Part shown: one piece after another, positions 32,801 to 41,649 of the stretch
Position numbering within the stretch: the first letter of the stretch is position 1
Layout: every line of letters begins with the position of its first letter
Assembly: GCA_046076045.1 (NCBI GenBank)
Contig: JBJTRI010000042.1
Location: 1 to 60,553 of the forward strand
Direction: 5' to 3'
Length of the DNA stretch: 60,553 nucleotides
Source of the DNA: JAIOPA01 sp046076045
GTDB lineage: Bacteria > Eisenbacteria > RBG-16-71-46
Program-made: the position numbers and the translations under genes
Notes under the pieces: model-generated
What the model saw: the letters and a program-made list of their open reading frames with translations, nothing else
The model's database searches: none
Told to the model about the DNA's origin: nothing

Positions 32801-35357
32801 AACCGGTGATCGCGAAGTCGGCCGCGCTCGCCGCCGAGGCGGTGTTGAGCGAGCCGTCACGCGCCGTCACGCGCACGCGTGCGGTCGAGGTGATCGTGAG
32901 CGGCACCGTCCACGCGAAGCTGCCCGAGTTGGCGATCGCGGTCGCGATCGCGGTCGGGTAGGTCGCGCCGCCGTCGGTCGAGAGCGCGAGGTCCACGGTG
33001 GTGACCGCGACGTCGTCGGTGGCCGTCCACGTGATGTTGCGCACCTGCCCGGCCGGCCAGCTCTCGCCGCCCACCGGTGCGGTGATCGAGACCACCGGCG
33101 GCGTGGTGTCGGGCGTGCCGTTGATGGTGAGCGTCTGCGCGTTCGAGGTGCCGCCGCCCGGCGTGGGCGTGAATACCGTGACCGCCTTGCTGCCGCCCGC
33201 GCCCTGGTCCACGGTCGTGAGCGCCGCCGTCACCTGCGTGGCCGAGACGTAGGTGGTGGCGCGGTCGAAGCCGTCGAGGCGCACGATCGAGCACGGCGTG
33301 AACCCGGTGCCGTTCACCGTGAGCGTGAACGCCGGGTCGCCGACCGAGCGCACGCTCGGCGAGATCGTGGTGGTGGTCGCGAGCGGCTTGGCCGAGGCGA
33401 CCACGAAGTCGTTGCTCGCCGACGCCTGCGCGTTCGTGAGCGCCATCTGGAGGGTCGAGGCGCTCACGCGGGTGTTGGTGGTCGCACCCGTACCGGCCGT
33501 CGCGTCCACCGTAGTGCCGCCCGCGGGCGCCGTCACGACGACGTCGTACGTGCCGCTCTCGAGGTAGCCGAAGCTGTACTGGCCGAGCGCGTTGGTGGTG
33601 GTGCTCGCCACCGTGGTCGCGCCCTGCTTGAGCGTCACCGTCACGCCCGCGATCGCGCTGCGGTCGGTGGTGGTGGCCGCGGTGCCGTCGCAGTCGTCGG
33701 CCACCGTGCCGAACACCTGGCCGTAGGTGAACGTCATGCGCGAGGCCCACGTGCCGAACGTGCCGGTGGTCTTGTTCCACTGGCCGATGTACCACGCCGA
33801 GGTCGAGCCGGGACCGAACGTGGAGAAGTCCTGGTCGATGCCCGTGTAGTCCCCCCAGCGCGACGCGGTGGTGAAGGTGACACCCGCCTTGGCGAGCGCG
33901 CTGGCCTGGATGGTGGTGTCGCTGCGCCGCTTGCCCGAGATGTACGAGGACGGGTACTCGGTCGAGCTCGAGCGCCCGAAGCCGAGGAAGATCGTCCCGA
34001 CGGAGTCCACGGTGACGGCGGGGTAGTAGTAGAACGTGTTCGCCTGGCCGAACGTCTCGTCGGTGAGCAGCGCGCGGTCGCTGGTGCGGATGCGCAGCAG
34101 GCGGATGGCCGAGACGTTCGAGCCGCCGATGTTGGCGGCGGTGTGGAACGCCATCACGAGCACGCCGTTGCGCACATAGAAGTCGGTCGGGCGGCAGTCG
34201 TTGGTGGGCACGAGCGAGGCCGAGCCCAACTGCGCGGCGTCCGGCGGGGCCGAGTACGCGCTCACCGAGATGAGGTTGCCGGCCGAGAGCACCGGCGCCG
34301 ACGGCGGACCGGTGATGGTGCGCCACGTCACGCGCGAGCCCGAACCGGTGCGCACGCACAGGCAGTAGATGTTGTTGTCGCCCGCGGTGAGGTTGCGGGC
34401 GGGCTTGGTGACGAAGTTGTCGCTGATGTCGCCACCGGCGGGCTGGGGGAAGTTCGAGATGTCCACGTACGACAGCGCCGCGCCCGAGTAGGCGGCCGCA
34501 CGGTCGATGATGCGCATCTTCTGGTACTGGTACGAGTTCGCGGCGAACGAGAACTGCTGCGCCGAGAACACGATCTTGTCGTCCGAGACGCCGAGGCCCT
34601 GGTAGTCGGCCCAGTTCGCGGTCTGGACCGCGCCGTCCTTCGTCATGTCGAACTTGTACGTGTACCAGGCCCCGCGCGCGTCGTTGGTCTGCGAGATGGC
34701 GAGGTAGAAGTTCGAGTAGTTGCTGGGGGTCGTGCCCTGCGTGAAGCACAGCGCGATGAAGCGGCCGCGGAGCGCGTCGTAGTAGCACTGCGCGTCCGAG
34801 ATCGCGCCTTCGGCGGTGGGCACGCCGAAGAAGGTGGCGCCGGCCGTCTGCACGCGGTTCGTGCCGTCACGGTTGGTGACGGTGACCGCGACGTTGCCGG
34901 CGGTGAAGATGTTGAGCGGACCCGCACCCACCGTGGGCTCGCCGGGGATGAAGCCGCCCTGCGTGATGCCCTCGAACCCGGTCCCGAGCGTGGGCGCGAG
35001 CGGCGACAGGCTGCCCTTGCCGAACGCGTTCGACGGCGTGGTGTCCTCGGTGAACTGCGCGAACGAGGTCGCCGGCAGGAACGGCGGGTTCTGCTTGATG
35101 CGCTTGACCTCGGCGGTCGCCTCGAGCCACTCGTGCTCGGGCCGCAGCGTGATGGGCGCGTCCTCGAGGTTCGGGGCCGCGGGCAGGTCGCTGAACCGGA
35201 ACACGCGCGGCGCGATCCGGTCGGTGGACATGCGGCGCGCACCGGTGATGCCCTCGGGCGGGACCGTGGGCTCGTACGACTGCGCGCGCACGGGGCCGGA
35301 GGAGAGGAGGAGCGCGAGCGTCGAGAGGGCGGCGAGCAGCGACTTCTTCATCGTCAT
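29856..35357 (-). CDS. giant secreted multidomain protein with C-terminal sorting domain
   Basis: An 1833-residue exported protein. Signal peptide about residues 1-25. Residues about 100-540 look like a beta-propeller or exo-domain of aromatic, Ser/Gly-rich repeats. Then: a carboxypeptidase-regulatory/Cna-B-like fold (about 546-620), an IPT/TIG-like segment (about 660-750), a 'GGESWPAGQVRNITWTATD' Kre9-like repeat (about 765 and again about 1640), InlB-B-type repeats (about 850-1000 and 1490-1640), a beta-helix passenger-like region (about 1000-1490) starting 'NYVWNQTGTASWQVATNW', and a C-terminal FlgD-like/type A sorting domain (about 1745-1833, 'VVPNPVRGATRFTFALPREA', ending 'SGRTLTQRFTVVK'). 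It is likely placed outside or on the cell surface. ATG 35357; a second ATG at 35351. Confidence 0.88.
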   Translation of the reverse strand: MTMKKSLLAALSTLALLLSSGPVRAQSYEPTVPPEGITGARRMSTDRIAPRVFRFSDLPAAPNLEDAPITLRPEHEWLEATAEVKRIKQNPPFLPATSFAQFTEDTTPSNAFGKGSLSPLAPTLGTGFEGITQGGFIPGEPTVGAGPLNIFTAGNVAVTVTNRDGTNRVQTAGATFFGVPTAEGAISDAQCYYDALRGRFIALCFTQGTTPSNYSNFYLAISQTNDARGAWYTYKFDMTKDGAVQTANWADYQGLGVSDDKIVFSAQQFSFAANSYQYQKMRIIDRAAAYSGAALSYVDISNFPQPAGGDISDNFVTKPARNLTAGDNNIYCLCVRTGSGSRVTWRTITGPPSAPVLSAGNLISVSAYSAPPDAAQLGSASLVPTNDCRPTDFYVRNGVLVMAFHTAANIGGSNVSAIRLLRIRTSDRALLTDETFGQANTFYYYPAVTVDSVGTIFLGFGRSSSTEYPSSYISGKRRSDTTIQASALAKAGVTFTTASRWGDYTGIDQDFSTFGPGSTSAWYIGQWNKTTGTFGTWASRMTFTYGQVFGTVADDCDGTAATTTDRSAIAGVTVTLKQGATTVASTTTNALGQYSFGYLESGTYDVVVTAPAGGTTVDATAGTGATTNTRVSASTLQMALTNAQASASNDFVVASAKPLATTTTISPSVRSVGDPAFTLTVNGTGFTPCSIVRLDGFDRATTYVSATQVTAALTTVDQGAGGSKAVTVFTPTPGGGTSNAQTLTINGTPDTTPPVVSITAPVGGESWPAGQVRNITWTATDDVAVTTVDLALSTDGGATYPTAIATAIANSGSFAWTVPLTITSTARVRVTARDGSLNTASAASAADFAITGFTIAASAGANGAISPTGTVAVAAGATPTFTITPNTGYSVQDVLVNGVSVGAVTSYTFAPVGANQTIAASFAINQYTLTLNTVGSGTLTASPSQATYPHGTVVQLTATAAATWNFDFWSGDASGSTNPLSVTMDANKSITANFGQRNYVWNQTGTASWQVATNWTPNRTTPATNDVLVFNNGATAAIVLNVPTQTVGQVVVSNNTNVTLQAAAPVTVTIAGAAGTDLSVGAGSTLQLTGASTIALAIGTGANGQVSGTVNVAGAAHRLTATDASSLVFASGARMTNGASFSGNAFGTTSLNSVVFQAGSIYEHVAGSNPFGAGAPSSVVVFQAGSRYRVDGAITASLSGRTYADFEYNNAGASTLTGASAFAMDSLIVTRGTLNVNLTGGGTVRGSVHVKAAGTLNWTPASGTPTFSFAGTAAQNLDIQGAWTVASNARVDVNNPAGLNLLTNVTLSGPLQFTSGRLVTGARTLTLGTASTVSGAAAGTGWVHGNLLKNLAVGAFTTTLAIGDATRYAPIAVSGSGAGAGFGLNASTVGTDHPNLGLSGLDGTRSANRYWSLTSLNGTGASWSADFQFDAADVDAGVNTAAWAARVWDGSAWSALTTGTTSGTSVQVTGLSAATAGTQYAFGNLPSFTITASAGAGGSISPSGSVSVAPGGNQTFTITPNAGFAIADVLVNGSSVGAVASYTFNSVGANQTIAASFVAVARTLTVNVVGGGSVTKSPDQASYPDGSTVQLTAVAASGHSFAGWSGALTGTTNPANLLMDGDKTVTATFTDVAAPSVTLSAPDGGETISIGTATTITWSASDNVAVTAIDLALSRSGTGGPFETIANGLANTGSYSWTVTGPVSTTARVRVTARDSQGNSAQDVSAGDVSIANTTGVGDGTPVTEVLLAPVVPNPVRGATRFTFALPREASIRLSVHDVQGRERLLLAEGDFAPGRHSLDWSAAGSHVLDPGLYFVRLQVSGRTLTQRFTVVK

Positions 35358-35618
35358 GATGAGGTCCCGGGGGGGGATGCGAGGGGGCGTCCGAAGGGGG
35401 TCATCGGCGCAATCGATTAAGGGTAGGGAATCCGACCCCGCCGGTTCAATACCCGCGAGGCCCCCGGGCCCGGGAATCCGTCCTCATCCTGGTCCTCGGG
35501 GGCCGGACTCGGCCCGCCGGCGGGCTCGGGAGAGGGGGCCGCGGGCGGTTCGGTGGTACTGAACCCTCGGGGTGGGCCCGGTCTCGCCGGCACTCGCGGG
35601 CCCGCCCGTGAAGCGCGA
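35358..35618. other. upstream region of the giant protein gene
   Basis: Non-coding, GC-rich with several short palindromes (for example CCCCCGGGCCCGGG near 35462). Holds the -10 at 35420. Nothing else is recognised. Confidence 0.4.
35420..35425 (-). promoter_or_regulatory. -10 element TACCCT for the giant secreted protein
   Basis: Gives a leader of about 60 nt. No convincing -35. Confidence 0.35.
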
Positions 35619-35645
35619 CGGCCCCCCGGGAGTCCCGGGGGGCCG
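35619..35645 (-). terminator. 13-bp hairpin after pfkA
   Basis: CGGCCCCCCGGGA pairs with TCCCGGGGGGCCG across a single central base. It follows the pfkA stop by about 30 nt in the direction of transcription. Confidence 0.7.
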
Positions 35646-35675
35646 CCAGGGGGCGCGTGGCCTCAGGCGTTGGGG

Positions 35676-36791
35676 TCAGTCGCCGAAGCAGATCCCCAGG
35701 TCGCGGGCCGTGGCCATGGTGTCGCTCGCCAGCGACACGGTCTTCATGCGACCGACCGCGGCCTCGAGCGGCTGGTAGCGCACGTGCGGCGGCTCGAGCG
35801 ACACCATCACGCTCGAGTGCCCGGCCTCGAGTGCCCGCACCGCGGCCGCGCCGAAGCGCAGCGCCACGAGGCGGTCGAAGCTCGTCGGCGAGCCGCCGCG
35901 CAGCAGGTGCCCCAGCACCACCACGCGCGTCTCGCGCTGCGCCAGGCGCTCGAGCTCGCGCCCGACCTTCTCGCCCACGCCGCCCAGTCGTTCGGCCTGA
36001 CCGACCGCCTTGCCGATCGTGCTCACGTGCCCGCCCTTCGGAGCGGCGCCCTCCGCGACCACCACCAGCGTGTACAGGCGGCCCTTCTTGACCCGGCGCT
36101 GGATGTGCTCGGCCACCTTGTCGATGTCGTACGGGATCTCGGGGATGAGGATGGCCGCGGCCCCGCCGGCGATACCGGCGTGCAGCGCGATCCAGCCCGC
36201 GTAGCGCCCCATGACCTCGACCACCATGATGCGATGGTGCGAGGCCGCGGTGGAGTGCAGACGATCGAGACAGTCGGTCGCGAACGACACCGCGGTGTCG
36301 AAGCCGAACGTCATGAACGTGCGGTCGAGGTCGTTGTCGATCGTCTTGGGAACGCCCACGATGCGCACGCCCTTCTTGGCGAGCTCGTACGCGATCGCGA
36401 GCGAGCCGTCGCCACCGACCACGATCATCGCGTCGATGTCGCGCTCCTTGAGCGCCGCGATCAACTCGTCGCTGCGGTCCACCTCGCCCCACGAGCCGTC
36501 GGGCTGCTGCACGGGGTAGTGGAACGGGTTGCCACGGTTCGTGGTGCCCAGGATGGTGCCGCCGAGATGCGAGATGCCGGCGACCGCGTCTCGGGTGAGG
36601 CGGAACATGCCCTGCCCGTCGTACTCCTGCGGCTCCATGATGCCGCGATAACCGTCACGGATGCCCCACACGTTCCAGCCGCGGTTCTCGGCGGCGAGCA
36701 CGGCGGCGCGGATGACGGCGTTGAGACCGGGGGCGTCACCGCCGCCGGTCGAGATCGCGATGTTGCGGATGGGCTGGTCCTCGATCACCAC
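35676..36791 (-). CDS. pfkA: 6-phosphofructokinase
   Basis: A 371-residue phosphofructokinase, glycolytic, converting fructose 6-phosphate to the 1,6-bisphosphate. Motifs: 'ISTGGGDAPGLNAVIRAAV' (phosphate binding), GGDGS with Gly129, PKTIDNDL with Lys149, and the substrate motif 'VVEVMGRYAGWIALHAGIA'. Gly129 is the residue of ATP enzymes, while Lys149 is common in pyrophosphate enzymes and in some group III ATP enzymes; the phosphoryl donor is therefore not certain, ATP favoured. Start GTG at 36791 (or GTG 36788) overlaps the YceI-TPR stop, so the two are coupled. Confidence 0.9.
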   Translation of the reverse strand: MVIEDQPIRNIAISTGGGDAPGLNAVIRAAVLAAENRGWNVWGIRDGYRGIMEPQEYDGQGMFRLTRDAVAGISHLGGTILGTTNRGNPFHYPVQQPDGSWGEVDRSDELIAALKERDIDAMIVVGGDGSLAIAYELAKKGVRIVGVPKTIDNDLDRTFMTFGFDTAVSFATDCLDRLHSTAASHHRIMVVEVMGRYAGWIALHAGIAGGAAAILIPEIPYDIDKVAEHIQRRVKKGRLYTLVVVAEGAAPKGGHVSTIGKAVGQAERLGGVGEKVGRELERLAQRETRVVVLGHLLRGGSPTSFDRLVALRFGAAAVRALEAGHSSVMVSLEPPHVRYQPLEAAVGRMKTVSLASDTMATARDLGICFGD

Positions 36792-37804
36792 GCGCGTCCG
36801 TCTCCTCGAGCCCAGCGCAGGGTCTCCCGCGCGCTCGTGTGGTAGGGGTCCAACGTCACGGCTCGGGTCGCCGCCTGCATCGCGGGCTCACGCTGCCCCG
36901 ACACCCAGTACGCCTCGGCCAGCTCGGCATGCACGTCGGCGGCGTTCTGATGGATCTCGGCGGCCTGCCGCAACACCTCGATCGCGCTCGCCTCGTCGCC
37001 CCGCTGCAGCAGGCGGCCACCCAGCAGCGTCAGCGCACCCGCGCTCAGGTCGTACGCGTTGCTCTCGCGCACGCGGCGCAGCGCGCGTCCCACGCCGGCC
37101 GCGCCCTGTGCGCGCGCGACCGCGGCCAGACTGTCCACCACCGGCCGACGCTTGCCCGCAGGGGCCTTGCGACGATCGAGGTCCTCGATGCGCGCCTCGA
37201 GCGTGAGCGCGATCTCGATGGTGTCGCCGATCGCGAACCGGCCGGGCGCGAACTCGTTGTTCCAGAACTTGTTGCCCACCACGCCGAAGTCGAAGCGATT
37301 GATGCGCGTGCGGCCGAGGTAGCCGATGCGAGTCACACCGAGCGCGTCGGTCATGGCCGGATGGATGGGCTGCACGTCGAGCACGACGCTCTTGGTGACG
37401 TTGCGCAGCGTGAGGTCGCCGGTCACCGCGAGTCCGTCGCCCGCCGCCGCCACCGAGGTGCTCGTGAAGCGCAGCTTGGGGAAGCGCACGACGTCGAGGA
37501 AGTCGGGGCCGCGCAGGTCCTTGTCGCGCTGCTTGTTCCCGGTCTCGATGCTGTTCGCGTCCATGACCACCGACACCGTCGAGCGCGGCAGGTCGTCGGC
37601 GACCAGCATGAGAGTGCCGCGGAACTCGGGGAAGGTGCCGCGCACGTCCACCACGCCCATGTAGCGGGCGGTGAACCCGACCTGCGAGTGCGGCGTGTCG
37701 GCCTCGTAGCGCACCGGCGTCGGACCGGTCGCAGCGGGTGCCACGACGGCGAGTACGGCGGTCAGCGACGCGGCGAGGATCGCCGCGCGGAACGGTGGGG
37801 TCAT
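36785..37804 (-). CDS. secreted YceI-domain protein with TPR tail
   Basis: A 339-residue exported protein. After the signal peptide, residues about 30-210 form a YceI lipocalin-like barrel ('DTPHSQVGFTARYMGVVDVR', 'DANSIETGNKQRDKDLRGP', 'FGVVGNKFWNN'), a fold that binds polyprenoid or lipid chains in the periplasm. Residues about 235-335 form TPR-like helices ('GRLLQRGDEASAIEVLRQAA', 'VHAELAEAYWVSGQREPAMQAA'), a fusion not usual for YceI. ATG 37804 has CGGAGG upstream and TATGCT at 37840-37845. Coupled to pfkA. Confidence 0.85.
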   Translation of the reverse strand: MTPPFRAAILAASLTAVLAVVAPAATGPTPVRYEADTPHSQVGFTARYMGVVDVRGTFPEFRGTLMLVADDLPRSTVSVVMDANSIETGNKQRDKDLRGPDFLDVVRFPKLRFTSTSVAAAGDGLAVTGDLTLRNVTKSVVLDVQPIHPAMTDALGVTRIGYLGRTRINRFDFGVVGNKFWNNEFAPGRFAIGDTIEIALTLEARIEDLDRRKAPAGKRRPVVDSLAAVARAQGAAGVGRALRRVRESNAYDLSAGALTLLGGRLLQRGDEASAIEVLRQAAEIHQNAADVHAELAEAYWVSGQREPAMQAATRAVTLDPYHTSARETLRWARGDGRAW

Positions 37805-37839
37805 CGAGGTCCTCCGGTACCCGCGAGTGGGTCCCCGCA

Positions 37840-37845
37840 GCATAG
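37840..37845 (-). promoter_or_regulatory. -10 element TATGCT for yceI-pfkA
   Basis: Leader of about 35 nt with a CGGAGG ribosome site. Confidence 0.4.
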
Positions 37846-37878
37846 CGCGGGCCGTCATGGCGCGCATACCGGCACCGC

Positions 37879-38424
37879 TCACGGGCGTTCGGGCGTCTCG
37901 CGCCACGCGCCCGGGGCGAGACCGTCGAGTCGCCATGGGCCCACCGCCACGCGCACGAGACGCAGCGTCGGGTGCCCGACCGCGGCGGTCATGCGGCGCA
38001 CCTGCCGGTTGCGCCCCTCGCGCAGCGTGAGCTCGAGCCACGAGGTCGGGATGGCGCGCCGCACGCGGATGGGCGGGTCGCGCGGCGGCAGGCCGGGGTC
38101 GGGGATCGCGCGCGCCTCGGCTGTTCGCGTCGGGCCGTCCGACAGCACCACGCCGCGTCGCAACCGCTCGACCGCGTCGTCGCCGATCGTCCCGTCCACC
38201 TGCACGAGGTAGGTCTTGGGCAGCTTGTGGCGCGGGTCGGCGATGCGTGCCTGCAGCGCGCCGTCGTCGGTGAGCACGACCAGGCCCTCGCTGTCGGTGT
38301 CGAGTCGCCCAGCCGGGTACACGCCGGGGACGTCCACGTACGAGGCCAGCGTGCGCCGTCCGGGCTCACCCGTGAATTGACACAGCACGCCGTGGGGTTT
38401 GTGCAGCAGGATCACGCGCGACAT
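37879..38424 (-). CDS. rluE: 23S rRNA pseudouridine synthase, RluE-like
   Basis: A 181-residue RsuA/RluB/E/F-family enzyme that isomerises uridine in large-subunit rRNA. It lacks the N-terminal S4 domain, as RluE does. The catalytic Asp is in 'VYPAGRLDTDSEGLVVLTDDG', and 'REGRNRQVRRMTAAVGHPTL' is the RNA-binding C-terminal motif. The C-terminus 'LVRVAVGPWRLDGLAPGAWR' is typical. ATG 38424 lies 7 nt after TATGCT with no Shine-Dalgarno; probably leaderless. Confidence 0.92.
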   Translation of the reverse strand: MSRVILLHKPHGVLCQFTGEPGRRTLASYVDVPGVYPAGRLDTDSEGLVVLTDDGALQARIADPRHKLPKTYLVQVDGTIGDDAVERLRRGVVLSDGPTRTAEARAIPDPGLPPRDPPIRVRRAIPTSWLELTLREGRNRQVRRMTAAVGHPTLRLVRVAVGPWRLDGLAPGAWRETPERP

Positions 38425-38431
38425 GCCGGAC

Positions 38432-38437
38432 AGCATA
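38432..38437 (-). promoter_or_regulatory. -10 element TATGCT, probably leaderless
   Basis: Ends 7 nt before ATG 38424 of the pseudouridine synthase gene. Confidence 0.5.
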
Positions 38438-38515
38438 ACGCTCGGAACGCACACGGCGCCCGGACGAGAGTCGGGGCGCCGCGGGAGAGTGCGTGGCCGC
38501 GGATGCGGCCGGGGG

Positions 38516-39211
38516 TCAGCGGAAGTGCTGCTTGAGCGAGCCCCACGTGGTCCGGGCGACCGGGGTGGGGTTGATGGACTCCATGAACAACAGGGCGTCG
38601 TCGAAGTCGGCGTTCGCGTAGCTCGCGATGGGCGCGTCCTCCCACGCCATCCACCAGTTGCCCTGGTTGATGCCGGTGCCCGAGAACGCGAGCGCGTGCA
38701 CGCGAGCGTCGGCGTTGAACCCCTCGTGGCTGTAGTGCGTGCCCGAGGCGTTCTTGACGTAGTAGGCGAAGCGCGAGCGATTCACACCGGTGTGCATCGT
38801 GGTGCCCACGAGCGAGGCGTTCTCGTCGAACAGGTTCACGATGAGCGTGTTGCCGGCACGGAACGACGCCACCGCGAACGAGCCGACCCCAGCGGCGGCG
38901 GGGAACACCTGCGCCAGACCGAGCACCGCGTTGCCCGTCGAGTTGAGCTTGGCGATGCCGAACTCGTTGCCGTGCGGATTGCCGCTGAGTTGGAACTGCA
39001 GCGTCATCGTGCTGTTCTGGGACACCGTGGTGCCCCACACGAGACCGTCCTGCTGCTGCGTGAGGACGTCGATGGATTCGCCGAAGCCGTTCAGGCGGCT
39101 CTGGAGCGACGCCGACGAGAACGCGATCTGCGGCGCGCGCAAGGCGGCCGAGGCACTCCCCGCCACGAGCGTGGCGGCGAGCACGAGTGCGGGGGTGAGC
39201 AAACGGGGCAT
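38516..39211 (-). CDS. secreted DUF4114-like protein
   Basis: A 231-residue exported protein. ATG 39211 is chosen because GGAGG lies 8 nt upstream and a signal peptide follows (MPRLLTPALVLAATL... ASA). The mature part is beta-rich with the DUF4114-like pattern 'FRAGNTLIVNLFDENASLVG' and 'NQGNWWMAWEDAPIASYANADFDD', an Asp-rich calcium-like loop. It ends 'NPTPVARTTWGSLKQHFR', a short Pro-Thr-Pro then Trp-containing basic tail that could be a sorting or anchoring signal. Function is unknown. Confidence 0.75.
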   Translation of the reverse strand: MPRLLTPALVLAATLVAGSASAALRAPQIAFSSASLQSRLNGFGESIDVLTQQQDGLVWGTTVSQNSTMTLQFQLSGNPHGNEFGIAKLNSTGNAVLGLAQVFPAAAGVGSFAVASFRAGNTLIVNLFDENASLVGTTMHTGVNRSRFAYYVKNASGTHYSHEGFNADARVHALAFSGTGINQGNWWMAWEDAPIASYANADFDDALLFMESINPTPVARTTWGSLKQHFR

Positions 39212-39512
39212 GGGGAGGACCTCCATCCGAGTACGAGCCTGACCGCACGAGAGGGTTTCCCGTGACGGTAGCCGTGCACGGTCGGTCCATGGCCTCGCAC
39301 GCGCTCGGGGCGCGCCGACGCCGCATCCACCGGACGCGTACGGCTAGGATCAGGGCTGGTTCCGGAGCACCCACCGCACCACGCAAGGGGGAGACGCAAG
39401 GGGTCGCGGTGGCGGGTCACTCGAGAGGGACAGCGCTCCTTCGAGCATGGAGGGTGCGGGATGCACGCCCAAGCGCAATCGCTCCCATCCCTCCTCCCGG
39501 ACCCCGCGAACG
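39212..39512. other. intergenic region upstream of the DUF4114-like gene
   Basis: About 300 bp without a convincing gene. It holds TACCGT at 39265-39270 (minus) for the DUF4114-like gene and, on the plus strand, TAGGAT at 39347-39352. A plus-strand transcript from there to the hairpin at 39513 would be about 190 nt; nothing else supports it. Confidence 0.35.
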
Positions 39513-39547
39513 GGACCGCGGCATTGCAGGGCGCAACGCCGCGGTCC
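39513..39547 (-). terminator. 10-bp hairpin after acs
   Basis: GGACCGCGGC and GCCGCGGTCC flank 15 nt. Sits just downstream of the acetyl-CoA synthetase stop. Confidence 0.6.
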
Positions 39548-39552
39548 TGTGC

Positions 39553-41511
<1,959 letters not shown>

Positions 41512-41558
41512 GGCGTCGTCCTCCGGCACGGGTGGGGGAACGGTCACGGATGCGCGCG

Positions 41559-41564
41559 ACCGTA
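41559..41564 (-). promoter_or_regulatory. -10 element TACGGT for acs
   Basis: Extended form TGCTACGGT. Leader of about 40 nt to GTG 41511. Confidence 0.4.
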
Positions 41565-41649
41565 GCACGGCCGGTCGTCGCGAGAGTGCGGAAACGCGCC
41601 CCCACGCGTCCCACTTGCGCCGCTGCACGCCCGCCCCGATGCTGCGGGG

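Noticed and set aside
30561..35420. A 1619-codon open frame on the plus strand opposite the giant secreted protein
   Set aside because: It is a shadow: the protein is almost entirely Arg/His/Ala/Gly low-complexity, as expected from the complement of high-GC codons, while the minus frame has recognisable domains and a signal peptide.
39340..39550. A plus-strand small gene or RNA upstream of acs
   Set aside because: Only a TAGGAT hexamer and the acs terminator hairpin support it; no conserved frame or structure is visible, so it is not listed as a gene.
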